From NCBI GenBank assembly GCA_027579435.1, contig JANBPK010000274.1:1-13299 (forward strand): a stretch of DNA of 13,299 nucleotides, in the 5' to 3' direction. Position numbers and translations under genes: made by a program. The DNA comes from Candolleomyces eurysporus. Lineage: Eukaryota; Basidiomycota; Agaricomycetes; Agaricales; Psathyrellaceae. This document shows, piece by piece, positions 1 through 8,656 of this stretch; within the stretch, counting starts at the first letter, position 1; each line of letters starts with the position of its first letter. Under the pieces are notes generated by a model. It did not search any database. It saw only the letters and a list, made by a program, of their open reading frames with translations, and had not been told where the DNA came from.

Positions 1-287
1 AATGAAGATTGAAGTTTTTCATCAGCCTGTTCATATCTTCAGTAAACTCATATTGCACAAATGCATTTTGCCACTGCAAATCCTTTGGCTTGAGATCTGT
101 GACTGATCTCCAAGGTTTAAACGTCAGCATTGTTTTGCAATAATAAGCATAGTCTCCTTGATCTTTTCTTGGAAGACTTCCACCCAAAAAATTTGGGATA
201 TGGGTTCTTTTGTGGGACATATCCATTTTTACAAGATGTGTTTTTCTATGACTGTGACCATCTAAATACTGATAGTATCCTTGACTG
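1..287 (-). pseudogene. Helitron protein, segment between Rep and helicase (partial, runs off the edge)
   Basis: In the frame reached after a length change in the adjacent T10 run, the minus strand reads YQYLDGHSHRKTHLVKMDM, then HIPNFLGGSLPRKDQGDY, KTMLTFKPWRSVTDLKPKDL and FVQYEFTEDMNRLMKNF without a stop to base 1. The order 'LxGH..THxV', 'PNFxGGSLPR+DxGD' and 'MLTLFKPWRS..DLK' is a hallmark of fungal Helitron proteins just before the PIF1-type helicase. The helicase Walker motifs are not in the window. A shorter plus-strand frame at 130-333 is a shadow of this segment. Confidence 0.75.
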
Positions 288-961
288 TTTTTTTTTTGCA
301 GCATCCTGGGGTTCAGCATTTTTATTATTATAGGCTGATGGCTTGGATTTTGACTGACATTTCTTGATTTTGACATTACACTGAATCCAGTCAAATAAAC
401 AGATATTAGAATAGACAGTTGGTCTATAAATATAATCATCTATATTAGACCAGGCAGCATAGCCTTCATCATTTTTTGTGACCATGACTTTATCAAAGAT
501 ACCATCATCAGGCAGCTCAGTGCCACAATTGGAGTTTTCATACCATGTTATATGAGATACATAGCTTTTCCACCAGAATGACACAAATTCATGACTGGTA
601 TAATGATCTGGATTTCCCAGTAGGTAAAGAGAAGCCATAGGACTGCCTATTTCCAGCTTTGAGGTAATAGAGTTAGCAAGCTTTAGCAGCAATTTTCTAG
701 CAGCATCAGCTTGTGTATTTTCAGAATTCAAGGTAGCTGCATTCTTTTGATAGATATCGTATGCTGCACTAAAAATCTGGTAGCTTTTCAATGATGGTTT
801 TGTGATGTAATCAGTCACATATGACACAATTGCCTTTACAGCTGTTCCTGACATAAGAGAAGTAACATCAGTATTGCATCTAAACAAGTAAGTCAGCACT
901 GGAGAGAAACTATTCATCATCCCTTCTAGTTTTTTCATGTTGATATGCCCATCTTCCTCAA
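246..961 (-). pseudogene. Helitron Rep Tyr-motif region, downstream of the copia insertion
   Basis: If the copia element and one TCAGT copy are removed, codon ATT is rebuilt across the junction and the frame proceeds IEEDGHINMKKLEG into SFSPVLTYLFRCNTDVTSL and AVKAIVSYVTDYITKPSLK. The two Tyr of SYVTDYITK (residues 40 and 44 counted from the Met at 938) correspond to the catalytic Tyr pair of Helitron Rep. Downstream are LLLKLANSITSKLEIGSPMASLYLLGNPDHYTSHEF pieces and FDWIQC, also typical of fungal Helitrons. The frame is lost in the T10 run at 288-297, so residues after about AAKKK are out of frame down to the stop at 246-248. Confidence 0.8.
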
Positions 962-966
962 TCAGT
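962..966. repeat. Target-site duplication TCAGT, left copy
   Basis: Five bases directly left of TGTCAGAACTAG match the five bases right of the element at 6021-6025. Removing one copy plus the element restores the Helitron reading frame, which confirms the exact insertion point. Confidence 0.93.
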
Positions 967-984
967 TGTCAGAACTAGACACCA
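967..984 (-). repeat. 18-bp remnant of the other LTR (3' LTR in element orientation)
   Basis: Plus-strand TGTCAGAACTAGACACCA is identical to the first 18 bases of the complete LTR at 5784-5801. The next base differs and the sequence passes directly into reverse transcriptase code (reverse of VDHAGV). More than 90% of this LTR has been lost with the adjacent pol end. Confidence 0.88.
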
Positions 985-1305
985 GCATGATCCACTTCCG
1001 AGCGTCTCAACCCAATAGACAACAACGCCTTCAGGAATAGGCAGTACCATTCAAACGCGGCCTGCTTCAACCCATAGAGTGCCACACATAGTTTCAGGAC
1101 CAACTTCGGGTCCGACTCTGGGAAGCCTGGTATCTGACAACAGTAGACCTCTTCCCGAACCTTCGAGTGAGTGAACGCCTGCTTGATGTCAAAGACATAT
1201 AGTTCGTGATTGTAGTAGGCCGTAATCACGTAGGTAGCGTTAATGCTTTCTTTCGTGGCTACCGGCAAGTGAGTGTGTCCATAGTCGCCTTCACGTTGCG
1301 AGAAT
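975..1305 (-). pseudogene. Copia reverse transcriptase fragment with first catalytic Asp, truncated
   Basis: Starting just after the N, the minus strand reads FSQREGDYGHTHLPVATKES, then ELYVFDIKQAFTHS with the first catalytic Asp of the polymerase palm, then YCCQIPGFPE and ALYGLKQAAFEWY. It breaks off at SEVDHAGV, where TAG comes from the LTR remnant. The YVDD motif with the other catalytic Asp pair, the thumb and RNase H are absent. The Met at 1268 is internal, not a start. Confidence 0.85.
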
Positions 1306-1306
1306 N

Positions 1307-1467
1307 CCCTGTGCCACCAAGCGTGCTTTCTCCATTCCTTCGATGATTGACCCGTCCAGATTGTACTTATAGTCGAACACCCACTTCACCCCCACCAAGG
1401 ACTTTCCCTCCGGCCGTTCTACAGGTTGAAAGGTGCCCCTTTCGGTCAACTTCGCAAGTTCTTGCCG
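1307..1467 (-). pseudogene. Copia reverse transcriptase, entry segment (second frame)
   Basis: After a one-base gain or two-base loss near 1461-1470, the minus strand continues without stops as RQELAKLTERGTFQPVE, then SLVGVKWVFDYKYNLDGSI and EKARLVAQG. This is the conserved start of copia reverse transcriptase ('GTxxxV..P.G....+WVF..K...DG......ARLVAQGF'). The frame is lost again at the N (1306). The break near 1465 is not in a homopolymer and may be a true mutation. Confidence 0.8.
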
Positions 1468-4400
1468 CAACCCACACTTCCCTATCCGGGCGCCTCATAG
1501 CCTCTGCGTACAATGCTGGCGGCTTCGATAAGTCATACGCTGCCATAGCCACTACCGGGTCATCTTCCACTCCAAAGATATCATGATCCAAATCACAGAA
1601 CCGACCATCGAAGGTAAGCGAGGAAGGCATGTCACCAGGATCATCAAAAATTCTCCTATGACCAACCACACACATGTAGGCCTTAAAATCCTGGCAATAG
1701 CCATCCAAAGATTTGAGACGCAATTGGCGATCCCTATTGTACTCGTCCTCCACATCTTCAACCTCCACAGGCATCGATTGTCCCACTTTCGTATCTTGCA
1801 CATCCGTCGTAAGCAGCGCTTCCGAACTCCAACCCAAACCTTGGTCTATAACTGCCACCCTCCAAAGGATATCCTCAGCCACCCCCAGCGCCAACCAGCA
1901 CGAGCCAACATGTCGTGCATCAGCCAACCCCGAGACATCTCCAAACAACGGAGCCAACTTCACCGTCCCTTCTTCCACATCTCTAACAACCATTGCCTGT
2001 CCAACACTCGCATTCTGCGCCAGGCGTGGTGATCGGCAAAGAACGGGCTCAGAATCCACATCGTCGATGGTGGGAGGAGATAGAGACACCCTGTTCCGAG
2101 GAGAAACAACACCGCCCATGGTAGATTCGTCAAAAATAACATCATGCGCAAAGACAACACGGCCGTCAAGTCCCATCACCGTCCAACCTACATGATCTGT
2201 CTCGTAACCGAGAAAAATGCCCTCATAACGGCGCAGATCACCCTTCTGGCGCAGTTCAGGTGGAATGAGTGGGTAGCACCGACAGCCAAAGACACAGAGA
2301 CTAGACAAATCCGGCTTCACCCCCAGCAGAGCCTCGTACGGAGTCATCCTGGGAGGAAGAGTAGACGTAGTCAGACGATTCCGGACGTGCTGAGAAAACT
2401 TGACAGCCCAACCCCAGAATGTCTGATTTAGACCGGAGTCCACCATTACAACTGTCGCTGTATCCTGAATCGTCCGAATATATCGTTCTGCTTTTCCATT
2501 CTGCTGGTGGGCATATCGAGCAGTGACCTGGTACGAGATCCCCTTTGTCTTGAAATGGTCCTCCAGGACTCCCTTGCACAGCTCAGCAGCCCCATCCAAG
2601 CGAACCCGCACAATCTTCTTCTCCAGTAAAGTAAGCAACCGCGCCTCCACAAACTTGAAGAAGCCGAAAGCCTTATCCCGAGTCTTCAACAGGCAAGTCC
2701 AGCTGAAGTTCGTCGCGTCATCGAGAAGGATGACGAAATACCGGCAGCCCATGGTCCAAACAGGAAAAGGCCCACAGATATCAATATGAACCAACTCCCC
2801 AGCTACCTGATACCGATATCCATTGTTTGCGAAAGGAGATGCCGGATAACGACCAAGGATACAGGCGGAGCACTTGAACGAGAGATCAGAGTCAACGGAC
2901 TCAACTCCAGATACTACCCCAGTCTGCAGGATAGACCGGACTGACTCATGGCTAGGATGCCCCAGGCAACGATGCCACAAAGCTGCAGTGAGCTTCGGGG
3001 GGACAAAGGTAAAATGCCCTCCAGCTGAGCTAGCCACCCCATCATCATCGGCACCAACAAGGAATGCCTGAGGAGGCTCCGGACCCGAAGGAGCGGTAAC
3101 GAAGTCGCAAGCAATGACAGACAAGCGGCCAGAACGAGGAAGAATAAGGAAAGATGTGGGCCGTTGTCCAGGCTCATGGCGCCAGCAGATGGTCCGTCGA
3201 TCAGAGAACATAATCCTCCACTTGAGCACATCGGTAAGAGCTCCAACGGACAGGAGATTTACTGGGCATGTCAGTGCATAGAGGCAGTCGTTCAACACAA
3301 CGTCAAGTACCTCTCCACCAGTCATGTGGACCGAAAACTTCACAACCCCCTTCCCATGGACAACCAGAGGCTTCGAGTTAGCAGTACCGACATTCAGCTG
3401 AACCAGCGTGAACTCATGGAACCAGGTCAGATCATTCAGGATGTGACGAGTACAGCCCAAGTCGACCACCGCATTGAAAGGCATTCGCCGGTCCAAGTCC
3501 ATGTTCGCAACCAAGGCAGTTTCACCGGCCACACCAGGATCGTAAGCGGCAGAAAGGAAACTGTATTCGTCTTCATCAACCAAATAAGACATGTTGGTAT
3601 TCCGGATGGATGGGTCTAGCTCTATCCCCTGCGTGCCCGCGACCAAAGCCTCTACCTCATCCAGCACATGGTCATGTCCGATATCATCCACCCCGTGCTC
3701 CATCTGCGCCTCTCCATCACCCGCCAAATATCCTCGGTCGAAAGATGGTCCAGTCTTGTGACGGTCACCGCCAGGCTTGAGGCATTGAGCCTTGGTGTGA
3801 CCAGGTATCTTGCAATTATCGCATATGGCACTCGAAAATCTTGCACCAGGGATCTGACTTTGAGGATCCTTCTGGGAAGGACCCTGTACACCCCCACCAG
3901 CGACCTGGGGACGAGCCGGCACAAGTGCAGCAGCTGCCACAGTCGAGGATGGAAGCTGGCGCAAGAGGGGAGCAACCGGACCAGACTGAGGAACACCGGG
4001 AGGGACAGGCAAAGGACGACGGGCAGCACGACCAGCACGGAACGAAGCTGCAGCAAGCTGGCAATGCAGATCCAGCACACTGTCAGCCCATGTCAACACA
4101 TCCTCAAAACCCAAATCCGCCACACGCGCACCAAGTTCCCTCTTCAAGCGACGGAAATCCGCGAGAAGGCTCGCAAACTCTGCACGGGGAAGGGCCTCCA
4201 ACATGACCTCCACCATCAAAGCAGACTGGACATTGACCAACGACTCCTCGACCTCCCGGACCGCCTGGATATACGCGTCCACAAAGCCCGGCACCGACTC
4301 CACACCAGAACAGACCATCTGGTGCGCCTTCTCCCATATCATATTCCCTGAATCCCAGCTCCCATGACCATAACAATCAAAGAGAACAGCATAGAGGTCC

Positions 4401-5626
4401 CGAGCGGTGTAGGCTGTACCACGGCAAGACAGGTCACCCAACAAGGACCGGTAAACCACGGCCGAAACCACAAGACCAAGCACCTCCCGGGCAACCATAT
4501 CCAAGTCTTCCCATGCAACCAAGGCAGCAGACTCGTCCACAGAGAGCGTACCCGAACGATCAGGAGCAGGCACCGGCCTCAGCCAGGGAGGAGTTCCAGG
4601 GGGGACCACCGCATCCACAGGGAGAATAAATCCTATAAGCCGCCACTGGGACAACACCTGCCGCACCGCATGGTCCCACTCACGCCACTGATTCCGCCGA
4701 GAAAGAGAAGGAATCAAAGAAACAACAGGACGTATATGCTTTCGAATAGAGGTCATCACAGAATAAAAAGGGTTCGAAGTAGAAGGAGAAGGTCGAGAAA
4801 GGTCGAGAAAACAGGCGTAAAAATCAAAGGAGTTTCGGTCAAAGGCAGAGACAACCGGCGATTCATCCGCACGGCGAGTAGAAGACGCACCCCCAGTTGG
4901 AGCATCACGTCGAGCCGGCATACGAGCGCAAGCCAGATGCGGCGGGCGATCCCTTTCGAACGTTGAAGAGGGAACCGGCGGAACCGTAATCGGCTCCTGG
5001 ACAACCGGCTGGTTGCCAGACGCAGACGAGCCGAGGGGTGCAGCCTTCTCAGAAACGGAGGTAGAGACAATGGCAGACAGTAGCTCGGTAGGAACAGCAA
5101 TACCACTCTGAAGATATGTAGAAGCTAATTGGCACAAGGCCTGAGTTGTGGAGTCAGAGGAACCCTGAGGAGGCACGTAGGGCACCATCTGACCAGAGCC
5201 ACCTCCAGCACCAGCGACACTCGCAGAAAAACGAACAGCTTGCCTGGGATTTCCACCCGCAAGACCAGAAGAGATACCATAATCATGTCGACCAGTAACA
5301 GTAGGTGGAACAGAATAAGCAGGAACAGAATTTTGACCAAAAATCGTAGAGGCAGGAGTGGACGAGAGCAGGGGCGGTACGGGAACAAAAGGCATGTCAA
5401 GAAGCGTACCTATCGCCTGCTGACGTTGGCGAGCTTCATGCTCTCGCTGTTGGTCTTCATTGTCATAGAAATCCTCTGATTCGCTCTCGCTGTTCTGGTC
5501 ATCTGTATACCCATGTCGTCCACCAATCGTTGAGTTGTCAGAGACTGAGGGCGGGACACCATCATGGGCATTGTGGTGGTTGTTTGCTGAAGCCTGTGCT
5601 CCATCGGTTCCGAGTCCTGTCGACAT
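1367..5626 (-). pseudogene. Copia gag-protease-integrase polyprotein frame
   Basis: A 1419-residue frame from ATG 5626, about 145 bp inside the primer-binding site. Residues 1-280 are a low-complexity, Gln/Ser/Pro/Gly-rich extension; gag-like helical sequence follows (about 285-530, with WREWDHAVRQVLSQW). A zinc knuckle CX2CX4HX4C is at C602, C605, H610, C615. The aspartic protease motif is VVDLGCTRH at 720-728: D722 is present but the usual Ser/Thr of D-S/T-G is Leu723. The GAG-pre-integrase HHCC finger is H885, H890, C919, C922. The integrase core has D949, D1011 and E1047, spacing D-61-D-35-E. A copia linker and the reverse transcriptase entry (EAMRRPDREVWVAA) follow. The last 33 or so residues are out of frame after a shift near 1461-1470. 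The integrase looks intact; the protease substitution and frameshift make it a likely pseudogene. Confidence 0.9.
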
Positions 5627-5770
5627 CGGTGGGAATATTGGGGACGTTACACGTCAAGAAAGAAACCTTTACGAAAATCGCCTTTGGGCGGGCTGATGAA
5701 ACAGTGCCCAGAAGAGGATTAGGGGTCTGAAAGATACCGATTACTCACTGAACGCTTAGAGAGCGACAGT
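5627..5770 (-). other. Copia 5' untranslated leader
   Basis: 144 bp between the primer-binding site and the gag ATG. No further coding signal is seen. The ATG context on the minus strand is CCACCGATGTCG, acceptable for a fungal start. Confidence 0.6.
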
Positions 5771-5782
5771 GGGGCTCATAAC
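5771..5782 (-). promoter_or_regulatory. Primer-binding site for an internal initiator tRNA-Met fragment
   Basis: Next to the LTR, with one base between, the plus strand reads GGGGCTCATAAC. This is the anticodon stem-loop sequence of eukaryotic initiator tRNA-Met (anticodon CAT). On the element's own strand it is the complement and can pair with that part of the tRNA. Drosophila copia and yeast Ty5 are known to prime from such an internal 'half tRNA' rather than from the 3' CCA end, so this element likely does the same. No 3'-end match (complement of ...CCA) is seen at the LTR edge. Confidence 0.8.
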
Positions 5783-5791
5783 TTGTCAGAA

Positions 5792-5861
5792 CTAGACACC
5801 AACAGGTGAGCTCAGAGAGGGGAAAAGAATCTAATAGTATCTACCTAGACACCAACAGGTG
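5792..5861. repeat. 17-bp direct repeat pair inside the LTR
   Basis: CTAGACACCAACAGGTG occurs at 5792-5808 and again at 5845-5861, 53 bp apart. The first copy lies at the LTR inner end, so part of it is also present in the 18-bp remnant at 967-984. Confidence 0.9.
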
Positions 5862-5935
5862 CTAGTACATGAATCAGCCTAAGTAGATGAATGGAATGAG
5901 AGAGTACTCACAGCTCAGAGAGGGGAAAAGAATCT
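5809..5935. repeat. 24-bp direct repeat pair inside the LTR
   Basis: An exact 24-bp repeat (begins AGCTCAGAGAGGGG, ends AAGAATCT) at 5809-5832 and 5912-5935, 103 bp apart. The first copy abuts the first 17-bp unit. Such duplications in LTRs can act as repeated enhancer units, but nothing here proves it. Confidence 0.9.
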
Positions 5936-6020
5936 GAGCTGTGGAAGAGGACGCAAATGGAATATATCTACGTGGAGGAATCATGTGATCGCGAAAGGAA
6001 CTCCGAATGAAATATCGACA

Positions 6021-6025
6021 TCAGT
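6021..6025. repeat. Target-site duplication TCAGT, right copy
   Basis: Follows the LTR terminus ...ATATCGACA. Identical to 962-966. Confidence 0.93.
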
Positions 6026-6534
6026 GTCTCTGGAAACTCTTCTCAAGGAAATCTTGCCCTGCATATACCATGTTTATCAAGGCACCCTTTTGGCTGTGAA
6101 TGGATACTAGCACTTTTGTTGACTCCATTTGGTTCCACCAGAGCTGCCTTTTGTGTTCTACAAGTATGTACATTAGATTTTAATAGCAAGTCATCTGTAA
6201 CTTCAAGAAAGAATGTCCACCATTTACTTAGTTCTTGACACCATTCACAGGGCTTGGAATTATTTTCACTACAAGCATTATGCTCTACAGGTGGTGGAAC
6301 AGGCAAAGTCAATGTAGGATCATTATAAGCTGGATTTTGTTCTTTGGCAGCTGCAAATTTGGTTTGAACATTGTCTATAGTTCCTGTTGAAAGTTCACCT
6401 TGATGGCATCCTTCAAGATATGTTACTAGCTGTTGAAATTCCGAGTCCTTATCTATCAGCTTCTCTCGTATATCCTGGGGAGACATGGCATTTTCAATCC
6501 ATATCATAGTATGTAAATGTAATGTTAATCTTCC
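6021..6534 (-). pseudogene. Helitron Rep region with HUH motif, up to the copia insertion
   Basis: Directly after the TAA, in the same frame, the sequence reads GRLTLHLHTMIWIE. The HLH at 6519-6511 is the HUH metal-binding motif of rolling-circle Rep nucleases. A linker with C and H residues follows (ACSENNSKPCEWCQ, NVHTC) and then KGCLDKHGICRARFP, a conserved Helitron block. It ends in TGA (6045-6043) where related proteins usually have Arg, so CGA to TGA is the simplest change. After the TGA the frame continues EEFPETL to 6021, where the copia target-site duplication begins. The longest ATG-initiated frame here (6507-6043) lacks the HUH motif. Confidence 0.8.
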
Positions 6535-6910
6535 TTACTGTTCTACAGTACCATAATATGCTGAAGTTTTTCCATATAACCCTACTCCATCAGTATTAAC
6601 TCCAAGAACATGTTTGAGAAACATCTGAATCATGTGATGAAAAAATCTGGCAGCTGCAACTGGATTCTTTAGAATCCGAGCATCTCTCTCTTGTGATGAT
6701 AGAATGTGTGATTCAAATTGTTTGCTCTTTCCTGCATAGTACAAACAGATTGGATGACGACTGTCTGCTGGTGATAGAGTAATAAACCATGTTGGTGAAC
6801 CTTTGAAAGATATCATTGACCATATCTCATTTCGCATGTGCTTCTTGCAAGTTAATGAGCCTTTAGCATATCCTCCTACATGATCTAAATCATCCATAAC
6901 TGCAAAACAC
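6535..6910 (-). pseudogene. Helitron_like_N region, ending at a nonsense codon
   Basis: Continuation of the Helitron protein in the frame reached by skipping the N at 6911. It contains DDLDHVGGYAKGSLTCKKHM and SPTWFITLSPADSRHPICLY, the first conserved block of the Helitron Rep domain (the F-x-T-L-S region). It runs on to GLYGKTSAYYGTVEQ and stops at TAA (6537-6535). The following codons read GRLTLHLH in the same frame, so the TAA stands where family members have a codon in an unbroken GTVEQ-x-GR stretch, most simply CAA (Gln). The ATG at 6897 is internal and unlikely to be a real start. Confidence 0.8.
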
Positions 6911-6911
6911 N

Positions 6912-8656
6912 TTTTTTTCTTCTTCTGTTTTTGGCTTGAACCTTTCTCCTTGTTCCAGTCTTACACTAATCTCCTGAAGGACCTCCATATCTAAACTCAC
7001 TATTCTTTCAGATATTGAACTGAATTTGTTCCGCTTTGCCAGTAGAAAGCTACCAGTGACATTGCTTTTAATTTGTTCATGATTGAAAGCAATCATTGGA
7101 AAGTAGAAATCTGTTTGAAACCGTTTGTCATGGTACAATAGCAACCAGCGCTTGTGCATAGTTTCTGACATCAGTTTACCATGCTGATTCTGACCAATGC
7201 CTCCAAGTCCATAAGGAAACAGCCAAGGGAACATTTGTGGGTACAATTGTGGATTGTCATACATTGACATTGGGTTTGAGTCTTGGCCAACACCTAGAGC
7301 CATGCCACCATGTTCCATATGAGCAAGTGCTTTCGGCTTCAATGCTTTAAGTGATAGTTTGGACAAAGAGGTACTTGTGATACCATGAACAATGACTGAA
7401 CAGGGTCCAGATTCAGATGCAACATTAATACAATTTTCATGCTTACTCATCTCAGTTGTCAGTTTATCTGTTGGATCTACAGAGGTCTCCACCTTTCTAA
7501 AATCTACAACAACAGGGACACCACTCAGCGGATATTGATCCAAATTGTCCTTGGATATTGTCAGATCTGCATAATCTATGTGATTTAATTTTAGCCACTC
7601 AAGAGCATCTGAAATTTTCTGTCTTCGAACAAGCATGGGACATCTTTTGAACTCTTCTTCTGTAGGCTGAGAATGACCCATAAATATGACAGCTATTATC
7701 TCACCAGCTTCTGTTACTGTAGGAGGTAGAGTATGATATACTTTTGTGACTGGAGTAGCAAACATGATTGCATTTGCAATTAGTTTAGCTCTCCTTGATG
7801 ACACTCTCATCAGGCATCTGTTATGCCGAACTTTTGAGATAAGCATCTGCTCTGCAAACATAAGCTCTGATAGCTGTGGAGGGACACTACCAATCCACAA
7901 ACCATTTGCAAGTGAGAATTTAGGACATTTGTTCTTTTTCAAAGACTTTAAGCAATTTTTACATACCATAGTACAAGATGGGTCAAGCACAGGGCCAGGT
8001 ATAGAGGCAATTGGGTCAGTTTCCAATTTACGTTCAGCTCTGGTATTTGCTGAAGAAATACAACTTAGATCTGCTTTATCAAGTCTATCCAGTGGCTCCA
8101 TTTCAGTCAATAAAACTAATTGACCACATACAGCACATCCATTCTCTTCTAGCTTTGATGGATTGCTTTCATCACACCAATTTCTTATTATTTTCTTGAT
8201 TAGCTCTTCAGAAGGAGGATGTGGTGGGAATGGAGCTGGAATAGTTGTGTCAGATGGCTGATCCAAATGCACTGGCCTGAATATACCTACAGATGCATCA
8301 CACACATTGCAAGCATGCCTCTCTAGAAGAAGACAATATGATGCTTTTGAGTCCTTGCAGTAGAAATCTATACCATGTTCACGTAGAATAACCTGTAGGT
8401 CTGACCTGGATAATTCATTTACCAACAAATGTACAGGAATCTTGCATGCCACCAGCTCACATTCAATCTGTACGCTTTTCAGATATTCAGCAAACATTGC
8501 ATGCTTTACATATAAATATGGTCTGTTTTGGTCACTGGGCACACCTGTAAATGAAATAATACCATAGGAGTAGAGTGTTGCCCAAGAGTATGTTCTATTT
8601 GGTTGCTTTCCACCACCCACACTGGGGTTTTTCATGTGTTTGTTCAATGAACACAT
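6912..8656 (-). pseudogene. Helitron protein, N-terminal part (Cys pairs and DUF6570-like region)
   Basis: About 580 residues from the first ATG (8656) to the N at 6911. The frame is open a little upstream to a TAA, but 8656 is the first Met. Near residues 57-110 is a SAP-like stretch (SRSDLQVILREHGI), followed by CxxC pairs at about 116/119, 174/177 and 232/235 that suggest zinc binding. From about residue 250 comes the pattern LWIGSVPPQL, AEQMLISKVRHNR, MFATPVTKVYHTLPP, IIAVIFMGHSQP, which matches the DUF6570 region found in basidiomycete Helitron proteins. Further on, PQLYPQMFPWLFPYGLGG and KRWLLLYHDKRFQTD are typical of the start of Helitron_like_N. The next piece continues at once if the N is removed. 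Its role would be in the nuclear transposition protein; the function of DUF6570 is not known to me. Confidence 0.8.

Larger units (their letters stand above)
967..6020 (-). mobile_element. Ty1/copia LTR retrotransposon inserted in the Helitron, 3' part deleted
   Basis: The element is 5054 bp and reads on the minus strand: complete LTR (6020-5784), primer-binding site, 5' leader, gag-protease-integrase, start of reverse transcriptase, then an 18-bp LTR remnant (984-967). Flanks carry the 5-bp duplication TCAGT (962-966 and 6021-6025), the size usual for copia elements. Both ends have the expected TG..CA: plus strand starts TGTCAGAACTAG and ends AATATCGACA. Domain order (integrase before reverse transcriptase) identifies the copia (Pseudoviridae) type. 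The catalytic half of reverse transcriptase, RNase H, polypurine tract and most of the downstream LTR are missing, so it cannot move by itself. It is more GC-rich than the Helitron it entered. Confidence 0.93.
5784..6020 (-). repeat. Complete LTR of the copia element (5' LTR in its own orientation)
   Basis: A 237-bp LTR bounded by plus-strand TGTCAGAACTAG on the inner side and ATATCGACA on the outer side, next to the target-site duplication. It should hold the element's promoter and transcript start; on the minus strand GATATATTCC (near 5958-5967) is a TATA-like candidate, which is only a suggestion. The LTR is built from internal direct repeats: a 17-bp unit at 5792-5808 and 5845-5861, and a 24-bp unit at 5809-5832 and 5912-5935. 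Age cannot be estimated because the partner LTR is only an 18-bp stub. Confidence 0.9.
1..8656 (-). mobile_element. Broken autonomous Helitron (rolling-circle transposon), split by a copia element
   Basis: The minus strand carries one broken Helitron Rep/helicase gene read from 8656 down past base 1. Its pieces keep the family order: Cys-rich N-terminus, DUF6570-like region, Helitron_like_N region, HLH (HUH) motif, Tyr motif (YVTDYITK), then the segment that normally precedes the PIF1-type helicase. The helicase itself is outside the window. The sequence is clearly more AT-rich than the inserted copia element and the host-like DNA to the right. Neither Helitron terminus (5'-TC, or CTRR with hairpin) was found; the 5' end should lie to the right of 8656, possibly as far as about 9.78 kb where composition changes. 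Lesions are an N frame break at 6911, TAA at 6535-6537, TGA at 6043-6045, the copia insertion, and a frame break in a T10 run at 288-297. Confidence 0.85.

Noticed and set aside
246..938. Stand-alone 230-residue gene
   Set aside because: It is the internal part of the Helitron protein; its first Met is internal and its last residues are out of frame.
4364..4966. 200-codon plus-strand frame opposite gag, and similar frames at 3668-4351, 1713-2195 and 3164-3619
   Set aside because: They are mirrors of the long GC-rich minus-strand copia frame and carry no recognisable motifs.
5771..5782. tRNA-Met gene fragment
   Set aside because: Only the anticodon stem-loop sequence is present, at the exact primer position next to an LTR; no acceptor, D or T arms surround it.
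6480..6540. Intron that would remove the TAA before the HUH motif
   Set aside because: GTAAGG occurs at the TAA, but the downstream frame keeps the conserved GRLTLHLH directly after it, so splicing would delete the catalytic motif.
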